Assembly (NCBI RefSeq): GCF_000303155.1
Contig: NC_018719.1
Coordinates: forward strand, 1,054,001-1,118,000
DNA: 64,000 nucleotides
DNA from: Candidatus Nitrososphaera gargensis Ga9.2
GTDB lineage: Archaea > Thermoproteota > Nitrososphaeria > Nitrososphaerales > Nitrososphaeraceae
Direction of reading: 5' to 3'
Below the pieces are notes generated by a model, which was not told where the DNA came from, searched no databases, and saw only the letters and a program-made list of their open reading frames with translations. Positions 30,525 through 38,520 of the stretch are shown here, one piece after another. How positions within the stretch are numbered: the first letter of the stretch is position 1; each line of letters starts with the position of its first letter. Made by a program: the position numbers and the translations under genes.

Positions 30525-31382
30525 ATGCAGGCCGTCAAGTCGCAGATCGGACTGAAAGAGGCTGCACCTTTTGTCAAATGGGCCGGCGGGAAAACCCAAC
30601 TGCTGCCAATACTTGATGCCCACATACCGCAGTTCGTAAGGTACTTTGAGCCTTTCCTTGGAGGCGGCGCGCTCTTTTTCCACCTTGCCTCAAGGTTGCA
30701 GTTCAGCGCGCACCTTTCAGACGCAAACCGTGAGCTTGTCAATGCATACAACATGGTAAAACGCGACGTTGAAGGGCTGATCGGCCTGCTTGAAAAACAC
30801 GAAAAAAACTACAAGAGGGCGCCGGCAGAGTATTATTACCAGCTCCGATCCGCACGGCCAGATGGTGACATGAAGTCTGCCGCAAGGTTCATCGCGCTCA
30901 ACAAGACTTGCTACAACGGCCTCTACAGAGTAAACAGAAGCGGGGAGTTCAACGTGCCAATTGGAAGGTACAGCAACCCCGCCGTCTGCGACAGGGATCA
31001 GCTACGCAGAGCCAGCATTGCCTTGAACTACTCTGATGCCAAGATCGTCGCATGTGACTACAAGCATGCGCTGAAAAAGGCGCGCGAAGGTGACTTTGTC
31101 TATCTGGATCCGCCGTTCAACCCTCTGAGTGAGACAGCCCACTTTGTCGACTATACTAAAAATGGCTTTGGGAAAGAGGACCAGATTGAACTTGCACAGG
31201 TGTTCCGTGAGCTTGATAACAAAGGATGCAAGGTGCTGCTGAGCAACTCTGACACCAAGCTCACAAGGGAGCTTTACTCTGGGTTTGACCAGAGCAGAGT
31301 GCGTGTGCTTCGCGCGATCAGCTGCAAGGGATCCAGGCGTACCGGCTACTGGGAGCTATTGATCCGCAACTATGCGCTATAG
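30525..31382 (+). CDS. dam: Dam-type (D12 class) DNA adenine methyltransferase
   Basis: 285 residues. The SAM motif is PFVKWAGGKTQLLP and FEPFLGGGALFFHL; the catalytic motif is VYLDPPF (DPPF) near residue 196; NKTCYNGLYRVN is typical of the Dam/M.DpnII group, which methylates GATC. No partner endonuclease is beside it, so it is orphan and may mark DNA for repair, replication or regulation. TATA-like TTTTAATAAAAT (30493-30504) precedes the GTG start. The C-terminus ends close to the PRC-barrel gene. Confidence 0.9.
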   Translation: MQAVKSQIGLKEAAPFVKWAGGKTQLLPILDAHIPQFVRYFEPFLGGGALFFHLASRLQFSAHLSDANRELVNAYNMVKRDVEGLIGLLEKHEKNYKRAPAEYYYQLRSARPDGDMKSAARFIALNKTCYNGLYRVNRSGEFNVPIGRYSNPAVCDRDQLRRASIALNYSDAKIVACDYKHALKKAREGDFVYLDPPFNPLSETAHFVDYTKNGFGKEDQIELAQVFRELDNKGCKVLLSNSDTKLTRELYSGFDQSRVRVLRAISCKGSRRTGYWELLIRNYAL

Positions 31383-31439
31383 CCAAGTTGCAGAACTCTT
31401 TTCTCCAATCTTTATAGCAGATATTTCGCAGCCGATTGC

Positions 31440-31844
31440 ATGAGTGACGGTCCGACGATCCTTTGGGAGCAGCTGAAGGGCAAGAGGGTCAAGACAAACG
31501 ACGGCAAGGACCTCGGGGAGATTAAAGAAGTGACACAGGACTATATCCGCCTTGAAAAGGGCGTCGTGGACAAGGATAAGTTCTGGATTCCAAAATATGT
31601 GGCCGACGCGTACGACGGCAAGGTTCTCTGGCTTTTGGTGAGCAGCGACGACATCGCAAAGGGGTATTCGTACACGACGCAGCCGGCAAGAGAGCAGTAC
31701 ATGCGCGAGTTTGAAACGTTCAGGTCGACTCCGTACGGGCAAAAGGCGACATACCTGCCGGATTTCGAGCAGAACATACGTGTGACAGAAGAGAGAGCTG
31801 GCGCACAGGGCGCAGGCTACAAGAACATTCGCGATTTGGATTGA
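31440..31844 (+). CDS. PRC-barrel domain protein
   Basis: 134 residues. The N-terminal 75 residues form a PRC-barrel: WEQLKGKRVKTNDGKDLGEIKE, DYIRLEKG, KFWIPKYVADAYDGKVLWL. The C-terminal 60 residues are polar, Tyr/Arg-rich. PRC barrels occur in rRNA maturation (RimM) and photosynthetic complexes; the archaeal stand-alone ones bind RNA or other partners. Context gives no clue. Confidence 0.75.
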   Translation: MSDGPTILWEQLKGKRVKTNDGKDLGEIKEVTQDYIRLEKGVVDKDKFWIPKYVADAYDGKVLWLLVSSDDIAKGYSYTTQPAREQYMREFETFRSTPYGQKATYLPDFEQNIRVTEERAGAQGAGYKNIRDLD

Positions 31845-31953
31845 GTGCGTGCCAGTAGAAGAAGTGCTTACCAAAAATAACAAGCATAATTAAGGCGACA
31901 TGTCTAGCATTTGGATGCGTTACCTGTCCGATGACATTAAGTAGGACATGCAA

Positions 31954-31970
31954 CCTCTCTTTTTGAGAGG
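31954..31970 (+). terminator. Hairpin with T-loop downstream of the PRC-barrel gene
   Basis: CCTCTC, loop TTTTT, GAGAGG. It lies 110 bp after the PRC-barrel stop and before the zinc-finger gene; a second weaker stem (TGTCC/GGACA) precedes it. Confidence 0.45.
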
Positions 31971-32050
31971 GGTTTCTAGAATTTTATTAGTTAAAACATA
32001 TGCATGACTCTTAAATATGAACATTCTAGAGCTTCATTCCATTTATTCAA

Positions 32051-32200
32051 ATGTCAGGAGATCCAGAAAGGCTCAAGTGGTACATTTGCCGCATCTGCGG
32101 CGCAAAATTTGCTTTCGTATATGATAAAGAACAGCATGCCGTGCAGACCGGCCATGAAGAATTCAGTGAAAAAGAAATGAACAATTCCGACAGAGCTTGA
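32051..32200 (+). CDS. C2H2 zinc-finger micro-protein (49 aa)
   Basis: ATG at 32051. The finger is WYICRICGAKFAFVYDKEQH followed by TGH, spacing C-x2-C-x12-H-x5-H, with an acidic tail. It is one of a group of single-finger proteins in this window (see 30083, 39971, 32343), all likely nucleic-acid-binding. An AT-rich promoter (TTAGTTAAAACATATG, about 31987) lies upstream. Confidence 0.75.
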   Translation: MSGDPERLKWYICRICGAKFAFVYDKEQHAVQTGHEEFSEKEMNNSDRA

Positions 32201-32342
32201 GCTATTGTATGTGTTACGTGAGCGATAGGTGGTTCGATATGTACTAGGATCGTATCTAGAAATATATTATAGAACATTTTATTAGGCCATGCCTATTCTG
32301 CGAGATATGGCCAAGAGCCATAAAATCCTGTTTCGGACCGCT

Positions 32343-32459
32343 TTACATGTACATAATATTCTTCTTCGTGGCCTGTCTATGCGACATATACTTTCGCATG
32401 TCTGAAAATGAGAATAGCATCGCTTTGCAGCTCTTGCAAAAGTAGGTCCGCTCTGTCAT
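32343..32459 (-). CDS. C2H2-like zinc-finger micro-protein (38 aa)
   Basis: ATG at 32457-32459; the frame continues to a TTG at 32531. Finger-like core YFCKSCKAMLFSFSDMRK with one clear His (MSHRQ) after it; the usual second His is missing, so metal binding is uncertain. It lies opposite to the 32051 gene, tail to tail. Confidence 0.4.
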   Translation of the reverse strand: MTERTYFCKSCKAMLFSFSDMRKYMSHRQATKKNIMYM

Positions 32460-32598
32460 TTGTCTGATTTGCTGTGCAACAGGGAGATATGCTCTATGAT
32501 GGCAGTTATTAGAACACTGTAGAGTTGTCAAAAAAGTGACAACGCTTGTTTTTTAATAGCATGCCTATAATTAGCGATTTGCTATCCAATAAAATAAT

Positions 32599-32885
32599 TG
32601 TGCGTGCCAGCAGTAACCCTCCTTCTGTTCTAAGCGGGATTCCGCTGAGCAGCCAACCTGAGCTGTTGCAGGGACTTGGGCTCTGTTTGGCCTTGCTCCA
32701 CCCGGGTCGGCAGTTTCATTCCAGTATCAGGAACCTCAGGCTATTCGCCATCACCGTGTGCGCCCTGACTGGATCTCTTGTCTGTTCCGTCGCCAGCCGT
32801 CTCCGGCTAATTATCGCTAATTCGGGTGCCTGCAGTGAGGGAGGAGTTTCCTCTCTTTCGAGTGACCCGCCCACTGGCTCGCACA
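32599..32885 (-). ncRNA. rnpB: RNase P RNA (archaeal type A)
   Basis: About 287 nt on the minus strand. P1 is formed by TGTGCGAGCCAG at the 5' end and CTGGCACGCACA at the 3' end. CR-I/P4 5' strand: GAGAGGAAACTCCTCCC; CR-V: ACAGAAGGAGGGTTAC, whose GGAGG pairs with the CCTCC of P4; the central specificity part has GAAACTGCC and GGAGCAAGGCCAAA. A TATA box (GTTTTAATACT, 32901-32914) is 23-25 nt before the 5' end. It processes pre-tRNA 5' ends. The promoter overlaps the end of tsr3. Confidence 0.92.
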
Positions 32886-32914
32886 GAAAAGTTGTGCAGA
32901 ATTAGTATTAAAAC

Positions 32915-33421
32915 CTAGGCTAGCTGCGGGAAATACTCTTTTTCCAGCTGTTCTACCTGCTCTTTCGTGTCTGCATTTGCATAGTCCTCAAGCAGGCTGG
33001 AGTTCAGCTCTAAAAATGTGTGGCCCCACTTGAACTTGTCCATCAATTCTGCGGCCAGTTTCTTTTCGCCCAAGATGTAAAGCGCGCCTGCGAGGGCCTC
33101 TGCGCTTGATAGCTTGCCCAGCTTGGCATAGTTGGTAGGGTTTGCGGCAAGCATCGCCGGCAGCCTCCTTCCGATGCCCTGCGAAATCAGCCGCTGGCTC
33201 TTTAGCACCTCGTCTGCTCGCTCCCACGAGCAGTCGATGGCGCAAACCGAGTCCGCCGTTGCAGAGTCGTTCTTTGTGACTGGAGTCCGTGAAAAGGGAT
33301 TGAGCACAATGGTGTTTTTGCGTATGAACTTTACTTGCTCTGCCAGACGGAACTTGGCAAGCTTTGCTGCTGTGCACTTGAATGGGTCGTCCTGCCTGAG
33401 CATGTATACAAGCGGCTTCAC
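32915..33421 (-). CDS. tsr3: Ribosome biogenesis protein Tsr3 (DUF367)
   Basis: 168 residues. RQDDPFKCTAAKLAKF at the N-terminus, NPFSRTPVTKND and CAIDCSWE with the conserved Asp and Trp are the Tsr3 pattern: an acp transferase that adds aminocarboxypropyl from SAM to the small-subunit rRNA hypermodified uridine. Its stop is inside the rnpB promoter, so the two RNA-maturation genes are adjacent on one strand. Confidence 0.9.
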   Translation of the reverse strand: MKPLVYMLRQDDPFKCTAAKLAKFRLAEQVKFIRKNTIVLNPFSRTPVTKNDSATADSVCAIDCSWERADEVLKSQRLISQGIGRRLPAMLAANPTNYAKLGKLSSAEALAGALYILGEKKLAAELMDKFKWGHTFLELNSSLLEDYANADTKEQVEQLEKEYFPQLA

Positions 33422-33484
33422 TGTGCGATATCTTCGGGCACGAGATCATTAAAGTTTTTATTCGCTTTGGGTTCAGCTGTTGCG

Positions 33485-34810
33485 TTGCCGCCGGCGATAT
33501 CTGCAATCCAGTTCCCGTTCGAGCTGAAAAAAGATCAGCTGGAAGCGGCAGAAGCTTGGATCGGGAACGGCTGCAGAGGCTCTGTCATTTTCAGCACCGG
33601 CACCGGCAAGACTGAGATTGCGTTTGAATGCGCAAGGCGAGCGGCCGAGTTATCGGGACAAGACCGGTTCCCGATCCTGTTCCTTGTGCCAAGGATCGTG
33701 CTTGTCGAGCAGAACGTCCGGCGCCTTCAGGCATACAGCATACCTGACGACTATATCGGGGTCTACTATGGCGAGCGCAAAGACGTACGTGAAATTACGA
33801 TAAGCACATACCAGAGCGCGATCAACAACCATCACCTCATCCGGAGCGCAAGGATGGTGGTGCTTGACGAAGTGCACCTTGTAAGCGAGAGTGCAGTCGC
33901 GTTTGACAGCATATTTGATGTTATTGTTGAGGATCCGGCCAAGGCCATCCTCGGCCTCACTGCCACTATCAATGAAAAGGACCCGAAATACCAGACGATA
34001 CTGACGGTGGCGCCACCAGTCAAAAAGTATATGATAAAGGACGCAGTAACCGATGGCAGGCTGGCAAAGCCGGTTGTCCAGCCCATTCAGGTCAATTTTA
34101 CGCCGGAAGAGCAAAAGATCTATGACGAAGCGAGCGCGGCCATAAAAGACATCTCTAGAAAGCTGCAGGCCTACGATCCGGTGAAAATGACAAAGATACT
34201 GATGCGCGGCGGGTCGCGTGGATCGATGGCAAAAATGTGGTTTGCACACGTGAGAAAGCGGAAAGAGCTTCTGAGCGCGACTGAGCAAAAGCTGCTCAAG
34301 GCGGCAGACCTTGTCAGGCGCCATCCAAACGAGCGCATCATGATCTTTAGCGAGACTATCGACTCTATTCAGCAGTTGAAGGATCTGCTTGAGGATAGCG
34401 GCATACCTGCACAGACAATCCATAATGGGATCAAGCCAAGGGAGCGACAGGAGATACTGGAGAGCTGGGGCAAGGACTACTTTCCGCTCCTGTCCGTGCA
34501 CACGCTTGAAATTGGGTACGACGTGCCACAGGTGGGAATCGCCATCATTATCGCAAGCACGTCCAATATGAATCAGGTAGCACAGAGGATAGGGAGAGTC
34601 GTTAGAAAAACAGAAGGAAAAGATCAGGCGCTCGTATATGTCGTCTATGTCAGCGGCACCAAGGACGACAACGTGCTCAAAGTGGTCAAGGCGGCGATTG
34701 AAAAGGACGGAAACGAAAGAAAGGCTGCTGTCCGCGCCCCTGCGGCAAGGGACAGCAGCAACAAGAGGCCAGCGCACGGGCAAAGGACGCTGACAAAATT
34801 TCCGTCATAG
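33485..34810 (+). CDS. XPB/Rad25-like superfamily 2 DNA helicase
   Basis: 441 residues from the TTG at 33485 (frame open to 33335; a TATA TTAAAGTTTTTATT lies about 35 nt before this TTG). Motif I is FSTGTGKTEIA, Ia LFLVPRIVLVEQ, II VVLDEVH (DEVH), III GLTATI, V HTLEIGYDVPQ and VI QRIGRVVRK. The insert between the RecA domains (AIKDISRKLQAYD) is short, as in archaeal XPB homologues. It opens DNA in repair or transcription. Divergent from tsr3 and convergent, 6-bp overlap, with the nuclease-like gene. Confidence 0.85.
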   Translation: MPPAISAIQFPFELKKDQLEAAEAWIGNGCRGSVIFSTGTGKTEIAFECARRAAELSGQDRFPILFLVPRIVLVEQNVRRLQAYSIPDDYIGVYYGERKDVREITISTYQSAINNHHLIRSARMVVLDEVHLVSESAVAFDSIFDVIVEDPAKAILGLTATINEKDPKYQTILTVAPPVKKYMIKDAVTDGRLAKPVVQPIQVNFTPEEQKIYDEASAAIKDISRKLQAYDPVKMTKILMRGGSRGSMAKMWFAHVRKRKELLSATEQKLLKAADLVRRHPNERIMIFSETIDSIQQLKDLLEDSGIPAQTIHNGIKPRERQEILESWGKDYFPLLSVHTLEIGYDVPQVGIAIIIASTSNMNQVAQRIGRVVRKTEGKDQALVYVVYVSGTKDDNVLKVVKAAIEKDGNERKAAVRAPAARDSSNKRPAHGQRTLTKFPS

Positions 34811-35470
34811 ATCCATGCCTGTGGAAAGCATGCCTCCCACTTGATCGAAGTACGAGTCAACGTCCATCTCGACTACCTTGCCTGCGTCGATGTTTATGAT
34901 GTAAATGACGTGCAGCCGGCCGTTAAGTATCTCGTCCTCTGTCACCGGCGGGTTCTTGTAATACCTGTCGCACAGCGCCTTGACCTCCTTGATCTCGCTC
35001 GCCCGCCTGTCCTTTGGGGGCCGCCTGAACAGCTCAGGTATTGGAAGGACGCTGACTGGAGGGGTGGCAAGGACAAACTTGTTGGCGTACTTGCTGTAGC
35101 GCCCGATCTTGCTTGCTATCCTTGCAGCATAGTACGACAGCGGGTCAAGCGCATGCTCTGGCGGGATAAAGCCGGTCTCGATTTCAACAATGGCTGCCCC
35201 GTCGCCCTTTTCCGCATACACGTCGCAGACCAGAATGTCTGTTAACTGCTTTTCCACATCGACCTGATAGCCATAGTGGATCAGGTGCTTGGCGCACACG
35301 AGCTCCATCGCAGAGTGGTTTATCTTGACAAGGTTGCGGCTATACAGGTCAATGAGTCGGTTCTTTACAAAGTCCATCCTCTGCACCACTTCCTCGGACT
35401 CGCCGGCAGACATCCTGCCTGAAAGCGATGTCACGTCGGCTGTAAAGCGCTCTAGGTCCAACCGTAACAA
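34805..35470 (-). CDS. PD-(D/E)XK nuclease-like protein
   Basis: 221 residues. N-terminal helical region, then LVCAKHLIHYGYQVDVEKQL, LVCDVYAEKGD and AAIVEIETGF, which follow the alpha-beta-beta layout of restriction-endonuclease-like folds with D and E-x-E in place of the classic E-x-K. The altered last position makes catalysis uncertain. The C-terminus is helical with GKVVEMDVDSYFDQ. It converges on the XPB-like helicase gene; archaeal XPB works with the Bax1 nuclease, so a partnership is conceivable but only inferred. Confidence 0.55.
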   Translation of the reverse strand: MLRLDLERFTADVTSLSGRMSAGESEEVVQRMDFVKNRLIDLYSRNLVKINHSAMELVCAKHLIHYGYQVDVEKQLTDILVCDVYAEKGDGAAIVEIETGFIPPEHALDPLSYYAARIASKIGRYSKYANKFVLATPPVSVLPIPELFRRPPKDRRASEIKEVKALCDRYYKNPPVTEDEILNGRLHVIYIINIDAGKVVEMDVDSYFDQVGGMLSTGMDL

Positions 35471-35550
35471 TATGGCATGGGTCTGGCTTTAAAGGTGATG
35501 CTCGATATTAGTAACATTAAAAATTACCTGAGAGCCATGCCTCTGTTGTA

Positions 35551-36708
35551 ATGTCGCTCTCAACAATCAACAAGATAACCGTCCTTGGCTCTGGCGTGAT
35601 GGGCCACGGCATTGCGCAGGTTTCCGCGATGGCCGGGTACAACGTTGTTCTTCGCGATATCGAGCAGTCGTTCCTTGATAAGGCGATGGAAAAGATCAAG
35701 TGGTCGCTCAGTAAGATGGTTGAAAAACAAAAGCTGTCGCAGGCAGACGCCGACAGGATCTTTGCGCGCATCACGCCCATAGTAGACCTGAAGCAGGCGC
35801 TAAAGGGCACAGACCTGCTCATCGAAGCTGTGCCGGAGGACATGAACCTGAAGAAAAAGGTGTACGCGGAGGTCGATAGTTTTGCAGAGGCCAAGACACT
35901 TTACGCTTCAAACACGAGCACGCTTCCGATAACTGAGATGGCGGCGCTTACGAGCAGGCCAGACCGCTTTATCGGCCTGCACTTTTTCAACCCGCCACAA
36001 CTGATGCCGCTGGTCGAGGTGATACCCGGCGGCCGGACCAACCAGAGCATGGTTGACATGGCAATGGGATTTGTGCAAAAGGTGGGCAAGCAGCCGGTTC
36101 TCTGCAAAAAGGATGTCGCCGGCTTTATCGTAAACCGCGTCTTTATCCCGCTCGTGCACGAAGCAGTCTACTGCCAAGAAAGGGACAATAACGTGCCAAT
36201 GACCACTATCGACTCTGCGGTCAAGTTCAAGATGGCCTTCCCAATGGGGATATTCGAGCTTGCTGACTATACTGGCCTTGATGTTATTCACAAGGCAACT
36301 GTCGAGATGCATTCCCGGGACAGCAAGGTCATACGCCCGCATCCAAAAGTAAAGCAGCTGTTTGATGAAAAGAGCCTCGGCCAGAAGACGGGCAAGGGCT
36401 TTTACGAATACAAGGGCGACAAGTACGAGCGCATAAACCTGACAGAGCAGGAAGCCGCAAAGTATAACCCGATCGCTCTGCTTGCGGTGGCAGCCAATAA
36501 TGCCGCCTGGCTCATTTCAAGCAGGGTCTGCAGCAAAGAGGATCTGGAAAAGGCGCTGAAGCTTGGCATGGGGCTGAAGAAAGAGCTGTTTGCCACCGTG
36601 CGGGACTTTGGTCCGAGCAACGTGGTCAACACGCTAAGAGACCTTGCGGCAAAGCATGGGTCGTTCTACGAGCCTGACCAGTACCTCGTCAACTATCGAG
36701 GGGGGTAA
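35551..36708 (+). CDS. 3-hydroxyacyl-CoA dehydrogenase
   Basis: 385 residues. NAD-binding ITVLGSGVMGHGIAQ (GxGxxG) at residues 9-23; catalytic region LIEAVPEDMNLKK, GLHFFNPPQLMPLVEV with the His/Glu dyad, and KKDVAGFIVNRVF. The C-terminal HCDH domain is duplicated (a second one after about 300). In thaumarchaea this enzyme oxidises 3-hydroxybutyryl-CoA in the 3-HP/4-HB carbon-fixation cycle. A TATA-like AACATTAAAAATTACC lies about 35 nt before the ATG. Confidence 0.9.
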   Translation: MSLSTINKITVLGSGVMGHGIAQVSAMAGYNVVLRDIEQSFLDKAMEKIKWSLSKMVEKQKLSQADADRIFARITPIVDLKQALKGTDLLIEAVPEDMNLKKKVYAEVDSFAEAKTLYASNTSTLPITEMAALTSRPDRFIGLHFFNPPQLMPLVEVIPGGRTNQSMVDMAMGFVQKVGKQPVLCKKDVAGFIVNRVFIPLVHEAVYCQERDNNVPMTTIDSAVKFKMAFPMGIFELADYTGLDVIHKATVEMHSRDSKVIRPHPKVKQLFDEKSLGQKTGKGFYEYKGDKYERINLTEQEAAKYNPIALLAVAANNAAWLISSRVCSKEDLEKALKLGMGLKKELFATVRDFGPSNVVNTLRDLAAKHGSFYEPDQYLVNYRGG

Positions 36709-36760
36709 GTCCTTCTATAAGCATATACAGAAAATCTTAAATGCGTACGAGTCGTATAAT

Positions 36761-37005
36761 AGAGTGCCAACTGGCCGAAAGAGAGGAACGATCTGTCACG
36801 CAGAATCTGCGCAACGGGTAAAGGCTCGCTGCGTCCAAAGACGTGACAGCTGCCATCTCTAGGCGCACAGGTAAGACACATGTTCTACGGAACATGTGTA
36901 ACAGTCTAAACCTGCGATGGCAAGGGCAAACCACGGGGTTGCTACGGAACCTGTCATGGCAATCTTGAGGGCAAGCCACATGTCTTCGAGCGCCAGTTCG
37001 GCATT
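36761..37005 (+). ncRNA. Unidentified multi-helix structured RNA, about 240 nt
   Basis: The ends pair: TGCC plus AACTGGC (36765-36775) with GCCAGTT, a bulged C, and GGCA (36992-37003). Inside are an 8-bp perfect helix (36793-36800 with 36842-36849), a 10-bp hairpin closed by C(UACG)G (36876-36899), a second C(UACG)G hairpin (GGTT/AACC, 36937-36951) and pairing of CAGG/AGAC with GTCT/CCTG around the first hairpin. A TATA-like AAATCTTAAATG ends about 22 nt before the 5' end and a T-rich tract follows the 3' end. I find no SRP S-domain or RNase P signature; no family assigned. Confidence 0.65.
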
Positions 37006-37121
37006 TTACTTTTCCAGACTCAATCATGTTGTTATTGTGTTTTGAAGCCTCTTATCCGAGGATTGTTTCTGCCCTAATTTCTAGGGCGTGCAATTCATAC
37101 TGTTTTTGAGTATTGTGGGCA

Positions 37122-37280
37122 ATGGGTATAAAACTTGGCGTGGCCGTTGTACTGCCACACTCTTGCAATTGGGGCATCGGAGTTCGATCATGTATGTATT
37201 GCAACTGATAATATTTATGAAAACCTGCAGGTGGACTTCCGGAACTCTATTGGTGTTTTTGCCAGTTATGGTATTTTTCT
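37122..37280 (+). pseudogene. Possible remnant of a luciferase-like (F420/FMN) oxidoreductase
   Basis: Two frames give GIKLGVAVVLPHS and then EFDHVCIATDNI followed by NSIGVFASYG, in the order and spacing of the N-terminal strands of luciferase-like monooxygenases (LGVxLPHS..., GFDxVxxxDHI, xSLxVLASYG). The rest of the gene is absent; the TIGR00725 gene begins from the other side. TATAAAAC at 37128 is a possible old promoter. Weak call. Confidence 0.3.
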
Positions 37281-37765
37281 AGAATCACCTGTACAGCTTC
37301 TTTTGCGTCTTTTGCAATTACTATTTGTGCCCTTTTGCGCTCATCCAAAAACTTGCCGCCGTACATGTCGGCCACACCTCCGCTCCCAGCCATAGCCACG
37401 ATGATCTTTTTCGTCATGTATCCGACTCCTAGTTCAATCAGCGTCCCGACGCCGCCTCCAACAGCGATTATGCCGTCGCCGGACGACGCGACAATAAAGT
37501 CTCTGGCATAGCCAATGCCGGTGCACACCACGATGTCGCAGTATTGGTTTGCATACGAGAATTCTTCCTGTGGTATTATGCCGACAGTAGTGCCGCCGTT
37601 CTCTTTTGCACCCCTGCAGGCAGACTCCATGACGCCTCCAAGGCCGCCGCACACTAGAACTGCTTCTGCCTTCGCAATCTCCTTGCCCACTTCATAGGCC
37701 ACCTTTCTTGCATTTTCAGTGCAGTCCTTGTTGTAGCCAATCACCGAGATCTGTAGCTTGCGCAC
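37247..37765 (-). CDS. TIGR00725/LOG-like Rossmann-fold protein
   Basis: 172 residues. ISVIGYNKDC at the N-terminus, LVCGGLGGVMESACRGAKENGG and GIIPQ, then IIAVGGGVGTLIELGVGY, the GG-x-GT-x-x-E signature of the SLOG/lysine-decarboxylase-like superfamily. Relatives bind nucleotides and some cleave cytokinin ribotides; here the substrate is unknown. Divergent from the phosphoribosyltransferase gene, which could link both to nucleotide metabolism. Confidence 0.85.
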   Translation of the reverse strand: MRKLQISVIGYNKDCTENARKVAYEVGKEIAKAEAVLVCGGLGGVMESACRGAKENGGTTVGIIPQEEFSYANQYCDIVVCTGIGYARDFIVASSGDGIIAVGGGVGTLIELGVGYMTKKIIVAMAGSGGVADMYGGKFLDERKRAQIVIAKDAKEAVQVILEKYHNWQKHQ

Positions 37766-37847
37766 AGGTATGTTTGCAACTTGTCCACTGAATTATAGTT
37801 TTTGTGGGAGTGCCAAGACTTAAAACAATGGAGGGCGAAATTACAGC

Positions 37848-38486
37848 ATGAAGAAGTTCCGCGACAGGGTCGACGCAGGCAACCTTCTTGCAGAGAGGCT
37901 GGCAAAAACCTCGCACACCCATGTTATAGTGCTTGGCATCCCGCGTGGAGGAGTGATACTTGCAAACATTGTAGCAAAAAAGCTTGGCGCGGACTTTGAC
38001 ATCGTGATACCGCGGAAACTCGGCGCGCCAGGGAATGAGGAGCTTGCGATAGGGGCTGTGATGGAGGACGGAACGTCGTACATCAACCGTTACATTGTCG
38101 ATGCGCTACGCATCTCACAAGACTACGTCGAAAGTGAAACGGCGCGCCAGGCCGCAGAGATAAGACGAAGGTCGGCAGCCTATCGAAAACCCGGCGCCTA
38201 CCGCATAGCCGGCAAGAACACGATTCTGGTGGACGACGGGATAGCCACCGGAGCCACAGTCATTGCGTCTGCAAGGTGGGCAAGGAAGCAGAGTCCTTCA
38301 AGGCTCATAGTTGCCGTGCCGGTTGCGCCCTCACAATCTGTCGAAGCGCTTGAGCAGGAAGCCGACTCTGTCGTTGTGCTTGCCACGCCACGGGACTTTA
38401 CGTCTGTAGGGCAGTTTTACGAGGAGTTTGCGCCAGTCTCTGATGAGCAGGTAATGGAGATAATGCGCTCAAGGGGGCTGCTGTAG
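37848..38486 (+). CDS. Phosphoribosyltransferase-domain protein
   Basis: 212 residues. Type I PRTase fold: VIVLGIPRGGVILANIVAK at the N-terminus, IVIPRKLGAPGNEE as flexible hood, and the PRPP-binding loop ILVDDGIATGATVIAS. Such free-standing PRTases of uncertain substrate are common in archaea and bacteria and may salvage bases. Located just before ahcY, which releases adenosine, so purine salvage is conceivable. Confidence 0.88.
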   Translation: MKKFRDRVDAGNLLAERLAKTSHTHVIVLGIPRGGVILANIVAKKLGADFDIVIPRKLGAPGNEELAIGAVMEDGTSYINRYIVDALRISQDYVESETARQAAEIRRRSAAYRKPGAYRIAGKNTILVDDGIATGATVIASARWARKQSPSRLIVAVPVAPSQSVEALEQEADSVVVLATPRDFTSVGQFYEEFAPVSDEQVMEIMRSRGLL

Positions 38487-38520
38487 AACTAATATATGGC
38501 ATGTATATTTTCTCATTCGA

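Noticed and set aside
33650-34783. Long 377-aa minus-strand frame
   Set aside because: It is the antisense shadow of the XPB-like helicase gene, whose motifs are intact on the plus strand.
36920-36960. SRP 7S RNA helix-8 motif on either strand
   Set aside because: An AGCA/ACAGG-like pair is visible on the minus strand but the loop is too short for the conserved SRP S domain.
36737-37027. 96-aa minus-strand frame (and a shorter hydrophobic one)
   Set aside because: The region is a G+C-rich pairing RNA with few stops by chance; the paired helices explain it better. I cannot fully exclude a small protein.
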